NCBI GenBank assembly: GCA_026260175.1
Contig: JAKCWW010000029.1
Location: forward strand, 113,384-177,383
Reading direction: 5' to 3'
Length of the DNA: 64,000 nt
Source: Reticulitermes lucifugus
Lineage: Eukaryota > Arthropoda > Insecta > Blattodea > Rhinotermitidae
Position numbers and translations under genes: made by a program. Positions 24,541 through 36,394 of this stretch are shown in pieces. Under the pieces are notes generated by a model, which was not told the origin of the DNA, did no database searches, and saw nothing but the letters and a program-made list of their open reading frames with translations. The stretch's first letter is position 1. Each line of letters opens with the position of its first letter.

Positions 24541-25924
24541 TCAACAAGCTGGCCAAGGACTATTACGGCTCCTCTCAATTGACATTACGTAAGCAATTGA
24601 TGGAATGTCATTAAAATAACGTATGAATAAATGGAATAATTTTACAAGGAGAAAGCTCCTATGAGTGACGTTTGCTTTGTCTGTAAATTCCGTTTTCGTC
24701 CACCAGATCGCACTGGTTGTGGGAGCCAGCACTCGGCACCTTCGTTTATAGATCGCCTGTTAAATCACGTCAGACGTTACTAGTTCCCTCTAAGTGTAGA
24801 CCTAACCGGTGTTTTTCAAAACAGCAAATGGGAATTAAAGAAGTCCTTCGTGTCTACCTGTCATTAATCTTTCTCTTTTAACTCCTGAAGTTTCTGCTAC
24901 CTGACCAAGGTGGTTGTGTGACGGACGTACAAAAGAGTATGAATTGTTCAGTGACTTTTTTATCATTATACGTACTTGCTTCCACTGCACAGATATTACT
25001 CGGTTTTATTGTGTAGGAGATGCTAATTTACGCAATAAGATAATTCGATTGCGATCTTCAAGTAAGAGTATTTAGGCTGTTATGAATAGACAATCCAGGA
25101 TTTAAAAACAGCACAAGAATAGAGGCGTTTAACAGCCATGTGCGTGTTAGTTTTTCTGTAGGTACTTTACTTACCGAAGCTCTCAGTAATCCAGAAATTG
25201 GAGCGTAGAATACTAATATAATACAGCATACTCACAGTTATTGCGAAAGGTGTGGAAAGAAGCAGAAGTGGAATTTCCCTGGAATGAGTAACGCGAAGAA
25301 CTTTAGTCAGGAAATTCTTTGGCTCTCCTGAGACGGGAACTTTCCAACCAAATATAGAACCTTGCCGCTCAAGCCAGCCTTTTCGGTAGACGAGCTTTAG
25401 AAATTTTGTAAAAAGTGCTAATGTGAGAGCACTGTGTCTCACATCAGCTACAGTTTGGTAAATGTGACAGATTAAACGTTTTCCTTTCTTACTTCTGTTT
25501 TAACTATGGCCTTCATTTTTGTCGGAACTACAAGAATTTCAATACACGTTGTTCCGTTTCATTTCTTAGAATGTTGTTATAGTGAATCACTTCAAATTAA
25601 TGCTACTAAACCGGAATTTATCTGGAAAGTTTGAAAAAGTTTCATAAACGCAAAATACGTCGGAATTGGCATAGTCTGTGATAAAGATTTCTGTCACTGC
25701 CAGTCTACCCCTTCGGTTTTCCTCTCCATTCTTTTCGCATTTTCTACTTCCCTTACTTTAAGGGAAATATGTGATCTAGGACACGGGAAACCTGTAGCTT
25801 ATGAAGACGAGAACATTAAAGCCCACTAACAAGACGTCCTAGTTTCATTCAGTGTTCAATATTCAATAAATATTCATGGCATCACTGCAAACAAAATAGA
25901 AGTACAAAATTCAGGACATCTTGG
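24541..25924. other. Unassigned DNA
   Basis: No gene or repeat family was recognised. A 91-codon minus-strand frame at 25167-25442 has no domain I can name. Confidence 0.5.
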
Positions 25925-26060
25925 ACATGAAACTCTGTCGTTGGGTAATTGTTTCTCCGACGTTTAGGAATCACTTCACCTTCAAGGGCAGAAAGTCCTT
26001 GATTTTAAAGATTAGGCACCGCAATCCCTCGAAACGTCGGTAACCGGCAACAAATCTATA
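25925..26060. repeat. Short foldback with two hammerhead-like arms
   Basis: Left-arm 'ccgacgttt' (25957-25965) and right-arm 'aaacgtcgg' (26032-26040) are inverted. The left arm on the minus strand reads TTGAAGG..stem..TAAACGTCGG. The right arm on the plus strand reads TAAAGATTAGG..CCTCGAAACGTCGGTA. Both keep the order GA-purine core, stem II, (G)AAAC, then a GUA-type site, but each core carries substitutions. It is a decayed short relative of the foldbacks at 47.7-54.8 kb. Confidence 0.4.
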
Positions 26061-26185
26061 CAATCTCACATTCCAGAAGACTTGAATCCTCAGCAACACT
26101 GTTACTAAAATCTAAAATCTCTCAGTATTAAAGTATTTAACATAAGACTATGCATGTATATACGGTGCCACTTTGTGTTTGTGTC

Positions 26186-26416
26186 TATCTCTGTGGCTCT
26201 ACAGGCCAGAGTTTCTTAGGATCTCCCCTTTACCGCGATTCTGAACTCTCATTTGTGAACTTCTACAATCCCTTAGACGAGGGATCAGTCCGTCACAGGG
26301 CCTCTACCTACACAGGATAGCACGAACACAGGAACAACGCCGTCATACATTCACCACCAGCGTGGGATTTGAAAAGACGACCCCAATGTTGGAGCGGCAG
26401 AAGACGCACTAGAGAG
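26186..26416 (-). mobile_element. SINE family A, near full length
   Basis: On the minus strand a B-box-like 'cttttcaaatcccac' is followed by 'tgtgctatcctgtgtaggtagaggccctgtgacgg', then the body and the 3' block 'aggccagagtttct' in inverted order, finishing 'gtagagccacag'. These are the family A landmarks in the right order. The internal region after 'gtagaag' differs from the copies at 22681 and 53751, so this may be a subfamily shared with the copy at 27009. Confidence 0.65.
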
Positions 26417-27008
26417 CGAGGATCAAATAAAGACACAAATATTAACAATGTGATCAGTGTTACTTTTTTATTAATTGTAAATTGTGTCAAAAATTGTGAA
26501 GAATAATATAATGCTCTGAAAAGTAGGATATATTAGTTTTCAGAACCCATGACGATAACTAAGTTGTAAACTGCTCTAAGGATTAGATTTTGAATGACGA
26601 AGGATTACAGACACATATAAATGTCGTCTGATTTGTTCTTCCTATGGAAGCAAATCTAATACCAAATGCAAGTCACAACTACAGAATTTCTACGCTCCGT
26701 ATTCTTGTTATGAAATGCTAATTCTGTTTATCCTGCATTAGAGATAACACTCTTAAATTATGCGCTATTATTTAAACAGAAAGATGGCCAAATATTGGGG
26801 TGAAAATTTAAGCCTAAGGAAGTGAATGTCACATACAGACAGAGAAAACTGCAAAATGAGCAGATTTATCATTTTTGTCCTTCACCGTGCATTATTAAGA
26901 GTGGTTAAATCAAGGCTGGTAAGTTTCACAGAACATTCAAATTGTAGAAAAAGGAGTGGTGGCCTTTTTACAATACCGGAAAAGGAAGCTCGATTTGGCT
27001 TATGTGAA
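26417..27008. other. Unassigned DNA
   Basis: No supported gene. A frame starting at 26826 meets a good donor-like 'gctg|gtaagtt' at 26919, but the peptide is unfamiliar and no acceptor partner is evident. Confidence 0.5.
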
Positions 27009-27232
27009 TATGGTTGTTTTCAACCCCTTGAAAAATGGGATGGTGTGTTTGACTCCCACTTGTGGAATGGACACTTTTATTGTGTTTGTTGTTGTCTGTA
27101 GGTAGAGACCTTGCGACGGCTCAGTCTAACGCCCTAGGAGTCGTAGAAATCTGTATATATAGATATACAAAATTTCGGAAACCTGGAAAGGGCGGAGGCC
27201 GCCAAATTAGATCTGTGGCGCCATAAGTGAAG
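27009..27232 (+). mobile_element. SINE family A, subfamily copy
   Basis: A worn head ends in the B-box-like 'gtgtttgactcccac'. It is followed by 'gttgttgtctgtaggtagagaccttgcgacggctcag', an internal 'gtcgtagaaatctgtatatata' region and the ending 'gatctgtggcgccataag'. The internal 'gtagaa' piece is shared with the copy at 26186. Confidence 0.6.
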
Positions 27233-27992
27233 AAGTGCCTTCCTGGTTATTCTAATCTGTTAATGAATATTAAAAAAACGAGAAACTGTTCATCTGATAT
27301 TTAAATGCTCGTAGTTACTTTGCTAAACTTAGTGTCATGTTTTGACTTACACCTGTTAAATAAATAACTCTATCGAACGGAGTCGTATTGAGAAGATAAT
27401 GGTTCCTCAGCTATTCAAAGAATTCCCAGTACTACGTGAAATCCGAAGGCTCGTTACCATATTCAAAATAGCCTATATCTTGTCTCTTTCCTGAACCAGA
27501 TTAATGCAGTAAACATATCCGATATTTTTATATATATATGTATATATATATTTAATATTATCCTCTCTTCTACCTCTAGATGTTCCAAGTTGTATCCTTT
27601 CTACCAAACACCTGTGTGTATTTCTGTTCTTTCCATACGTGCCACATGTCCCGCCTATCCAGTCCCCCTTGCTTTGATCCTAACAATAAACCGGAAAAGC
27701 TTGCTTTTATTTAAATTATTTACCTACACACTAATATATAAGAAATACGAGTATAATTCTCCATGTTCAACTTACCAACATTGCAGCCGAAAGAATTAAG
27801 ATTAATATTAAGATTAGAAAGAAAACGCAGGAAAAACTTTACCTGGAACGACTGCAATAAAGTCTGATTTCCATCTTTGTTAGAGTGCAGCTCAGGCTCA
27901 CTTCCAAAACATGGACAGGTCAGTAGCTAACACCGGACTTCCCATCTCTTACATAAGTCTCGTTTTAGGTTTAATTATTTCAACTCGGCCTT
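27233..27992. other. Unassigned DNA with (TA)n
   Basis: No gene was recognised. An interrupted (TA)n tract lies at about 27528-27552. Confidence 0.5.
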
Positions 27993-28262
27993 CACACGGT
28001 GTAGTGCCTGGGCTATGACTGAGGAATCGTGGTTTGATTTACGGCAAGGCAAAAGATTTTTCTCTCCTCCAAAACTTCCAGCCCGGCTCTGGGATCCGTC
28101 CGACCTCGTGTTTAATAGTTATCGGGGGCTCTTTCTCCAAGGATGGAGCGGTTGGGGAGTGAGCATGACCACTCGCCTACATCTATTGCCGAGGTTAAGA
28201 ATGATTTCAGCTCCACCACTAGTCCCTCTCATGCCTTCATGGCGTGCACTGGGACTTTTAAC
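27993..28262 (+). mobile_element. SINE family B, near full length
   Basis: The tRNA-like head 'gtgtagtgcctgggctatgactga' and B-box-like 'gtggtttgattta' are followed by 'agatttttctctcctccaaaac', 'cccggctctgggatccgtccgacc', 'gagtgagcatgaccactcgcc', 'catctattgccgaggttaagaa', 'agctccacc' and the ending 'atgccttcatggcgtgcactgggac'. This is the most complete plus-strand family B copy here. Overlapping 88- and 111-codon frames are SINE shadows. Confidence 0.75.
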
Positions 28263-31200
28263 TATACTTCAACGTTCCTAGTAATAATACGTACAATAAT
28301 CGATTTAAAATTGCCTCTGCACTTAGGAACCACGACATGTAAACTTACAGGGGCTGCTAGTAACGCTCCACACATTTTTATCTTCTGCAGTGACTACAGG
28401 CACATAATAACATGGAAGCGTGAGCCGCTTTCCATTCAGCAAGAAAGCTGCTATAAGTTGTGGGACACATCAACATAACCGATATGAAAAAGTGTCTAAA
28501 AATGAAATAAATGGAATCAGTCTGGTCTGATAATTAAAAGAATGTGTGATGAATTTAACACTTTCAAAGAAATTTATACCCAATCAATTTGTTTACGAGC
28601 AGAAAATTTCTGGACATGTAAGCACCCTACGTAAGGCTTCTTCTGAAAGTGCCAACGTAAACTTTGTCAATTATATTTCAGGAGCTTGAGCAGAGTGCGC
28701 CTTGATAAACGGACAGTCGTGCAACTTGCCAAGAAATTATAACCTAAATAATTCGAAGTTTCTTTGTCCTGTTTAGAACAGGGTTGTACAGGGTCCTCTC
28801 CTAAACTTGTTAATTTCAATTCACACCCATCTTTATTTCTTTAAGATCCTTTTTAGTATTAGATTACTAGGTCTCCTAAATGACCTGTCATTCAGTTTCA
28901 TCACTAAAACTGTGTGAACTTTGTATTTTTCATCCCTCCCGCACGCACTCACACGGCTGTTAATTAGACCATATTATTTAGGCCTCTAATTTCAGCTGTT
29001 TGGATTAATGATCATAATTATTAACATAAAGTCGACGTCAAATTTGATAGAAGTATTCTGAATGCTTTATAATTGCTAATTGATGCAACATGCAATACTG
29101 CATTTATCCAAGGAGTGAAGTTTGCCAAAACCGAAATAGTGTTAACATTTTGAGGCGGACATTAGAAAGTACATAAGCGCGCGCACACAAACACAGATAC
29201 ATGCATTTATGTGTAAGCAAACACACTGTAATCGATTGACGTGAAGAAAAAAAATGCAGACTGATTTAACTTGAGGTTATATATCAACAATCCATCGTCT
29301 TCATATAGAAATATAAGTATAATTGTCCCTGTAGTTTCTAAAGGGACGAGTTTCTTGATATGCCTGAAGCTTAGACTTATATCAATCTTTCACCCACAAT
29401 ATAATTTCTAGATATAAAGCGACTGGACCTGTTCAATATAAATTAGTGCCCTGCTGGACCAACGTGATGGTGATTGACCTGTATTTTTGAACATTGCTAT
29501 CAGGGTTCAGAAACATTCTGTAACTTGCAAGTTAACATATTAAATTAGCTTAATAATATTTCAATTTCCATGAGCCCGTTACATTCAATTTCCATTAAGC
29601 CAGACAAAAAAGAAAAGAAATCCAGCGCAGTCGCTCTGCTTTGCATTCATGCTGTATCTACAAGATGCGATTCACGCTTTAATGCACTGGTTTAATACGA
29701 CATCTATCGCCGAGATCAGGAACTACGGATCGATTGTGCAGCGCGACTGTTAACCTACATATTGCCTGTATTCTCTCTTCATTAATGTTTAGCCGCTTTA
29801 AAATGATATATGTATTCACACAGACAAGATTTATGTGACTTTCTTAGTGTCACAGCTTTTGGTGGTAAATACTAAGAGATAGAGCGCCAGCGAAAAATAT
29901 TTTTTTATATATTAAGAATGCGTTACTAACTTGTATGATGGAGTGGGGTCGGAGTTGCATGTATTCTTAAAATTGCCGCAGATGATTACGTTCAGCTTCA
30001 CGCTAAGCTCACTTTACCCATGGTATTTAATATAACCTAGTTAAATAATACAAAGGAAACGTAATAGTATTGAAAATTGTTGCAGACTTTCAGCTTCACA
30101 ACGTAGTGCTAAATGGAGTTACAATTACAGGTTACTTTGATAGTAATTCCAGACTCCCAGTTTGCGCCATATGTATTAATTCTAGTTTTAAATTTATCTA
30201 CATTATCTTTAGTCTTAATTCTTAATTATCTACATTAATTTGAAAATCTCCCTGATGCAATTGGTTAATTAGTTCACAAAAAGTCTCAGGCTTATTGAAG
30301 CACCTTTTTATTAAATATCTTCGATTTACTGGTGTACTGGGCATCTTGCCCATTCGGTATTCAGGAGGTTACTTGTTCAAATCAGTGCGAAGGTATGACA
30401 CATTCCGTTTTATTTTGTCAGCAAGAGAAAATTCTAGAATAATTTCCAAAAATAAGACCACATAAAGCCCTTGTATTTAATAACAAGACATTGATGTATT
30501 TGACGCCACATAGTACCATTTATATAGTCAATAAACAAATAATAATCACGGCCTCGAAACGAAACATGCGCTTCTTGTTTTGTTTGTAAAGCGTCAATCA
30601 ACAAAGCAATCGAAGGTCGCGTACGGCAACGTACAGACGTCTTCATTTCCTTATATTTAATACACAAAGCTTTGCACGCCCATGCGCAGTGTAAAGTTTA
30701 TTGATCAGTTCAAGACATGTTGGTATGACCTAATATGCAAATTTTAAATTGCACTGAAAACGATGTTGCATATTAGTACTAGTTTATATTATAAATTTGC
30801 CAATTGTAAACATAGTTAAATAACATATAATCCTAATAACGAAATAGAAATTTAAAGAAACGATAAAAATTTAAATTAAAGGCAAGCTATATAGATAACC
30901 TACAAGGTCTTTGATATATGTGCTTTTCACTACAGTGGGAAAGATTCAGGACATGTAGTCCGATAAGAAAAACCACCACATAATTTTGGACGTATTATCA
31001 CTGCAGTTTCTATAGAAATTGCTATAGGTAACCGACAAAATTTAGTTTTAGTAGGGCCTAATAGGTATGTTCGTAGAAAAAAGTATGAGGCTCTGGACTG
31101 GAATAAGCTGACAAGACCCGATATCCGTAGGGAATTTTCAGATTCTAGAAAACGCTGATAATTCCTTAAGCAATAAATATCAGCTTCTTAAAAAGTATCA

Positions 31201-32565
31201 CAATACACAAACATACATCTGAGTGCCTTAGAGGATGGTTCCCGAACTCGACAAGACTCCCACACCTGTTTAACATAAAACGTCTACAACACAATTAATC
31301 AGGTTATGATTGTAATAAGAAATATAATTAAGGAAAGGAAAAATTCTAAAAATATAGTTATTGAAACAGATTCCCGGTATACTGAATCAAGCGGAAAGCT
31401 GAAATACTGGGAGAAACAATCTTCTGTCACTCATTAACAAATTTCGTTTTTGCGTTATGGTTATCGTGGATATTTATACATTATTATAACTGGTTCTGAT
31501 ATTCACTCATGTTTATTATTATTATTACTAATATTACTTAGAACATAAAGGCAACTTTCACGATGTAGGAGCCCGATTCGGAACCCGTAATTTGTGATGC
31601 TTATTGTCCTTAGGAACTACTATGATTAAACCTAATCAAAATATGCATAAATTAAAAATGTATTATTATTTTTCCCAGTTCTGTGATGATGTAACTAAAA
31701 CAATTTAGTTACCTCCACATAACTTTGCAATCAGTCTTGAGTTTTTATACGTTTGACAAAGTGCAGATTCACAAATCGCCGAATATTTTACACAACCGAG
31801 TTCAAACGAAGACGAGGTACCCAATTCGTATCGCGCAGTAAACACCTGCTATCTCGGTTATAAAAACTAGTCATTGATTGTGGTCGGGGGCGAAATTTGC
31901 TGTTTGTTGTGAGATACAAATAAAAAGTATAAATGCATTGTGTCGACAGAATGTAAAATTTTTAATGTTAAAACTGGTGCTACGTACAGTAATTGCTAGG
32001 CTTTAAAAGGTTAATATTGTATAGGGAAATAATCACTGTTTATTGTAAGAATCATACGAAAACATAAAAGGTATGTGCAGTTATTAAACGTTGCATATTT
32101 ACGTAATTACACTGGGAGTAATTAATAACTGACGGCCTTGAATTATATATCTCCAAAAAAAACCTCAGCCTAATTTGTTTGAAGGGCTGCGGAAGAAAAC
32201 TGTTTCAAAATAACTTGTCGAGAGTTGAACCTGCGATTTCCCAAACACGAAGGAGGGCTTACTTACTCGACCGCGACTTTCTGTTGAAAATTAATATAAA
32301 TTAGCCACTGTACACATGCCCACTCACCTGTAGATTCCTCTTTGCTTCTTGTCCCTCTGTGCAAGCCTTAGCTAAAATAAAATGACAAAGACGGAAATTA
32401 AGGATTGGTTGTTCACTGATGAGATACTTTTAATTTATTTATGCCAAATCCATGTACGAAATACGGACTTACATTTATGCCAAAAAACACGACATCCATA
32501 TTTTTCGTTGTAATGAAAAATCTGACCGTAAACCTTCATCAGGTCTATAACAGCAGTAATTTTAT
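28263..32565. other. Unassigned DNA with tRNA-like scraps
   Basis: No gene is supported in 4.3 kb. A weak tRNA-like head on the plus strand at about 30335-30390 ('gttacttgttcaaatc') and one on the minus strand at about 32218-32285 (B-box-like 'gcaggttcaactc') may be remnants of old SINEs. Short (ATT)n near 31515. The rest is unremarkable AT-rich DNA. Confidence 0.45.
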
Positions 32566-33010
32566 TCACAAGAGTGTTTGAGAAAAATGTGCTGAGGAAA
32601 ATACTTGGATCTAAAAGAAAGGATACAAGCTAACAGAAAAAATATCATAATGAAATGCTTCATGGTTACTTCCTCTCTACCAGAAATTATTTGCTTAAGA
32701 GGGACAAACAACCTGAAATGAATGGGCCATATACTATGAATGAGAAACTAAGAAATATGCACAAAAAGTTTCAGTTAAAAACCGGAAGCAAATGGAATAC
32801 TTAGAAAACTATATATAAATGGGAGAATATTACTAATATAGACTTTACAGGAATGGTGTCTGATTATGTAGACGTGATTCATTTGACTCAACATAGGGTT
32901 AAGTCACAGACTGTTGTGATCACGGCAATGAACATGCAGATTCCACAAAAGGCGAATGATTGTAGGACTGTCATGAAAGACACAGCTCAAGGCATTTGAA
33001 CTATAGTCCT
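32566..33010 (+). pseudogene. Decayed LINE 3' end (RT C-terminus)
   Basis: The translation FEKNVLRKILGSKRKD, then a stop, and later a run ending in VITAMNMQIP, parallel FENRVLRRIFGPKRDE and the 'aamnlrvp'-like end of this LINE family. Stops and indels break the frame throughout. It lies about 200 bases upstream of a better copy in the same orientation, so there are two insertions of different age in tandem. Confidence 0.55.
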
Positions 33011-33221
33011 CTGGTATCATGATTGTGTTATCATATGTCTTGTTTAAAAATTAGTTTTAATTCTTATATGTACTTAGGTGTCTGAAACTAATGGCTTTGT
33101 GTCAGATGCACGATATACTTTATTATCTTCCGATCTGGAGGTTTCTGCCTTATACTTAGTTTCGCACTCTATCATATTTATGATTTTCTGCCAACAATAA
33201 AATAAAGTGAACAAGTGTTGT

Positions 33222-33562
33222 CCCTGTGTTTTGTGTGGGTGCGACACTTGGTCTGTCACACTGAGGGAGGAACATAGACAGAGGATGTTGGAGAATAGGG
33301 TGCTAAGGAGAATATTTGGGCCTAAGAGGGACGAGGTAACAGGGGAGTGGAGAAGACTACATAAAGAGGAACTTNNNNNNNNNNNNNNNNNNNNNNNNNN
33401 NNNNNNNNNNNNNNNNNNNNNNNNNNNNNNNNNNNNNNNNNNNNNNNNNNNNNNNNNNNNNNNNNNNNNNNNNNNNAACGCGGGGAATTTCTTGACTAGC
33501 TGAGGACCTGTTAGCTTCTCAAGAAGGACTCTGCTCCATAAAGTTAGTTAGTTAGTTAGTTA
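33222..33562 (+). pseudogene. LINE 3' end interrupted by assembly gap
   Basis: This is the C-terminal part of a non-LTR retrotransposon ORF2 followed by its 3' UTR. The frame reads CDTWSVTLREEHRQRMLE, then NRVLRRIFGPKRDEVTGEW, a conserved stretch of this family downstream of the reverse transcriptase core. A run of 102 N removes the 'GHV..M / GRP..RW' section. After the gap the 3' UTR 'gactagctgaggacctgtt' leads to a (GTTA)n tail at about 33543-33562. It is 5'-truncated, as is usual for LINE copies. Clade (RTE- or CR1-like) is uncertain. Confidence 0.75.
33375..33476. other. Assembly gap (102 N)
   Basis: Unknown sequence inside the LINE copy. Frames crossing it are not meaningful. Confidence 0.98.
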
Positions 33563-33564
33563 AT

Positions 33565-33617
33565 GTTGTCCCTGTGCACTCCATGAAGGCATATGGTGTG
33601 AGTGGAAGTATGCCTCC
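33565..33617 (-). mobile_element. SINE family B, 3' terminal fragment
   Basis: 'ttgtccctgtgcactccatgaaggcat' is the minus-strand form of the family B 3' end, also seen at 28240-28260 and 54292-54320. Only about 50 bases remain. It starts within a few bases of the LINE (GTTA)n tail. Confidence 0.5.
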
Positions 33618-33676
33618 ATGTATTCTTTTCCTAGGCATGCCTGGACAGCGTTACCTGTTTCCTGTTGAATAAGGTG

Positions 33677-33701
33677 TATATATATATATATATATATATA
33701 A
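33677..33701. repeat. (TA)n microsatellite
   Basis: About 12 perfect TA dinucleotides. Confidence 0.9.
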
Positions 33702-34053
33702 TGTTCAGAAACGTTGCATGCTCTCCAAAGACTTATTAGAAAAAGGTTAGGATCGTGTAGCAAGTGAAATTTATGTTGGGAGAAAATATAAGTTAGGCTT
33801 ACAAAATTGAAATCATCTATTTTGATACGACATTTAAACCCTGATTTGTAAAAGTCCGGGGTGATTATGGAGGTATTTTTGGAGATAGACACATCATGAT
33901 TACAAGAATTTCGTTATGCTAGAAAATAATTAGGCTAATCTTAGGACATTAAACAGTGGTTGATCTCTGTATTGCAGAAAGGTGTTATGCATACTCCTTT
34001 AAATCCCTGAAAATGTACTACACTTAGCATATGGCTAGCAAGAAGAATAACAT

Positions 34054-34220
34054 TAAAACACTTAAAATGAAGACAAATACTACGTGTAGATGCTAAAACA
34101 CTTAAAATGAAGACAAATACTACGTGTAGATGCCAAAACACTTAAAATGAAGACAAATACTAAGTGTAGATGCCAAAACACTTAAAATGAAGACAAATAC
34201 TAAGTGTAGATGCCAAAACA
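34054..34220. repeat. 40-bp minisatellite, about 4 copies
   Basis: The unit 'aaaacacttaaaatgaagac..aatacta[ca]gtgtagatgc[ct]' recurs every 40 bases, with starts near 34054, 34095, 34135 and 34175. The first two copies carry 'tacgtg' and the last two 'taagtg'. There are no spacers, so it is not a CRISPR array. Confidence 0.93.
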
Positions 34221-35614
34221 TATATACAAAGCGCTCTTAATATATTACTTATATAATATTTTAATTGTGAAGGTATCAAAGACAAGACTTGGCAACGTCT
34301 GACTGGTGGATATTGCCTTGCAGCTATGTCTGCTCTTGAATAACAAACACATTCGCACCAATTAACACGTAACTTAGCACGTTGCTTTGTATGCACCACA
34401 CAAACCTCTCTAGAACCGAATTTGTCGCTCAGTGACAAACAAATTCGGATCTACAGGGTAGATGTAGAGCATTACGTCTGTGCTGGTTCAAGTGTCGCTC
34501 ACAGTCGGAAGAAAAATGGTGCTCTTGCCTGAAACAGCCGGATCTGAAAAACAGTTCAAAGAATATTAAAACATATGACACTTTTGGCTTGAAATGTGAG
34601 ATTTTAATTGTAGTAGATACTTCCCTTTGTACACTCCATATATCCACATCAGCACTGACGTCACCAGAACGTGTTTAGTAGCTAAGATAATAATTATTTG
34701 TGAACGGAAATATTCAGTAATTTGTAAGCCATAAGAATGTGTAAAAAATGTGATGTTAATAGCTACGAAATCATTTATATTCTAAGCATTTACAAATTAC
34801 CGAAGCAGTTCTCAGTATAGCCAACCCTTTATGCATCATATCGTTACGAATGGCAGTATTGACCCTTGTGGGTTCCACGTGTTCAATAATAGTATGCCCG
34901 TGTTTTACATAAGTAAAGGTACGCACTTCGTGAGTATTACTGCCAATATATTAACCAAGAAGAAAATAAAAAAATAAAACAAATGCAACGGGATAGATAA
35001 ATAGAAAGATGGAAGACACTGACGATAAAAAGCGTATAAAAAATGTTGATAGCTGGAAAGGCACAAGATACCATAATGTTCAATCTAACGTTTGATAGAA
35101 TTTGTGGACTCTAATAGCTATAACATTCACTTCGACAAATTTAAGTGTTCCCTGAAATTACAGAACTCTTTTTAACATTCTGAAGCACTAAGTTTATTCA
35201 AATTTCGGTCTTCTATCACAGAAAACAAGTGCTTTTCGTTTAAAATTTGTGATAATATTGTTTGGAAAAATAAGAGCCGTTTATTCTGCCAATCATATAA
35301 AAACGACAAATGTACTTTATGTACAAAATGCTCAGTTCTTAGTGTTAAAGTAGGTGGTCCGTGAGGAAGTTACTGGGCTCTGTATGCTTAATAGAAGTAC
35401 ATTGCGTGTCTCGAAAAAACCCAGGTACCGTTCACCTTGTAAGAAGAGCATATTGGGGTCAGACATCTGTCACGTTTATTTAGTAAGTCCTTTTAACATA
35501 GGCTTACAAATCATAAGTCTCCTGTATGTAGGTAATGCAAACCTTGAGATTAATGAAGCAAGGTCATTGCGTTTAAGTTCATACCCGGGTCAGGTCTAAT
35601 ATTTTTGCCACTTT
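34221..35614. other. Unassigned DNA
   Basis: No gene was recognised. A 10-bp inverted repeat, ccgaatttgt/acaaattcgg, lies at about 34416-34448 with a 12-base loop. Confidence 0.5.
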
Positions 35615-35710
35615 CATCATCATCATCATCATCATTATCATACTACTACTGCTACTGCTACTACTACTACTACTGTAGTAGTAGTAGTAGTAGTAGTAGC
35701 AGTAGTAGTA
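35615..35710. repeat. (CAT)n then (TAC)n/(GTA)n triplet palindrome
   Basis: About seven CAT triplets (35615-35635) are followed by TAC/TGC triplets (35641-35674), which switch directly to GTA/GCA triplets (35675-35709). The two triplet blocks are reverse complements with one mismatch, including a matching off-motif GCT/AGC. They can form a hairpin of about 34 bp with almost no loop. Confidence 0.93.
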
Positions 35711-36394
35711 CAAGCCCGAACTTTCTCACCGTTACTCCGGCAAAATATCTAGAAAGAGTGAAACTATTCAAAATATTTCTTTAAAGAAGAAACTTGTAAA
35801 TCGAACATTCTTATACTTATACTTCGTAATAATTTTTAGACCTCTCCAGAGATGGGCACAGTGGTTCATTATCACTACGTCTTACTCGTATGTCAGTGGT
35901 CGAGACATCGAACATAAAATTCAATATCTTTGATGTCAGTAATTTATTTGTGGGCAAAACTTATTACTTGCAAGTAGTTCTTCTTTGTCAGTCTCTAAAC
36001 TTGGCAGCCATACAGAAGAACAAGATCCGCCATCTTGCATTTAAATTAAGTGTCTTTTTGTGTCCTTTCTTTCAAACGGTCACCGCCATCACTTCATAAG
36101 TTCTGATCTGAGTGTCTTTTCTTGTTCTTCCTTTCACACTGCCTCAGCAGTCACCTTATACTATTTGAATACAATGTCCTTCTTGCCATCCCTTCAAATT
36201 CTTCGAATTGTGACATACACCTGCCGGTAAATTAATACACAGAACGCTTCGAAGCGTCCATTTATTTCCTAAATAGATTGGTTCCATACGGAGTTTCTGC
36301 TCTCTAACATTATTATTTTTCCCATGCCAACAGTTGCAGTTACGTAATGAATTTAATACCGTAACAATGAAATTGTAGAAACATAATTTTGCCT
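35711..36394. other. Unassigned DNA with tRNA-like scrap
   Basis: A weak tRNA-like segment at about 35845-35900 ('gggcacagtggttcatta' as an A box, 'ggtcgagacatcg' as a B box) may be an old SINE head on the plus strand. Otherwise nothing is recognised. Confidence 0.4.

Noticed and set aside
34054-34220. CRISPR-like array of 40-base repeats
   Set aside because: The units are directly adjacent with no spacers, and the genome is eukaryotic.
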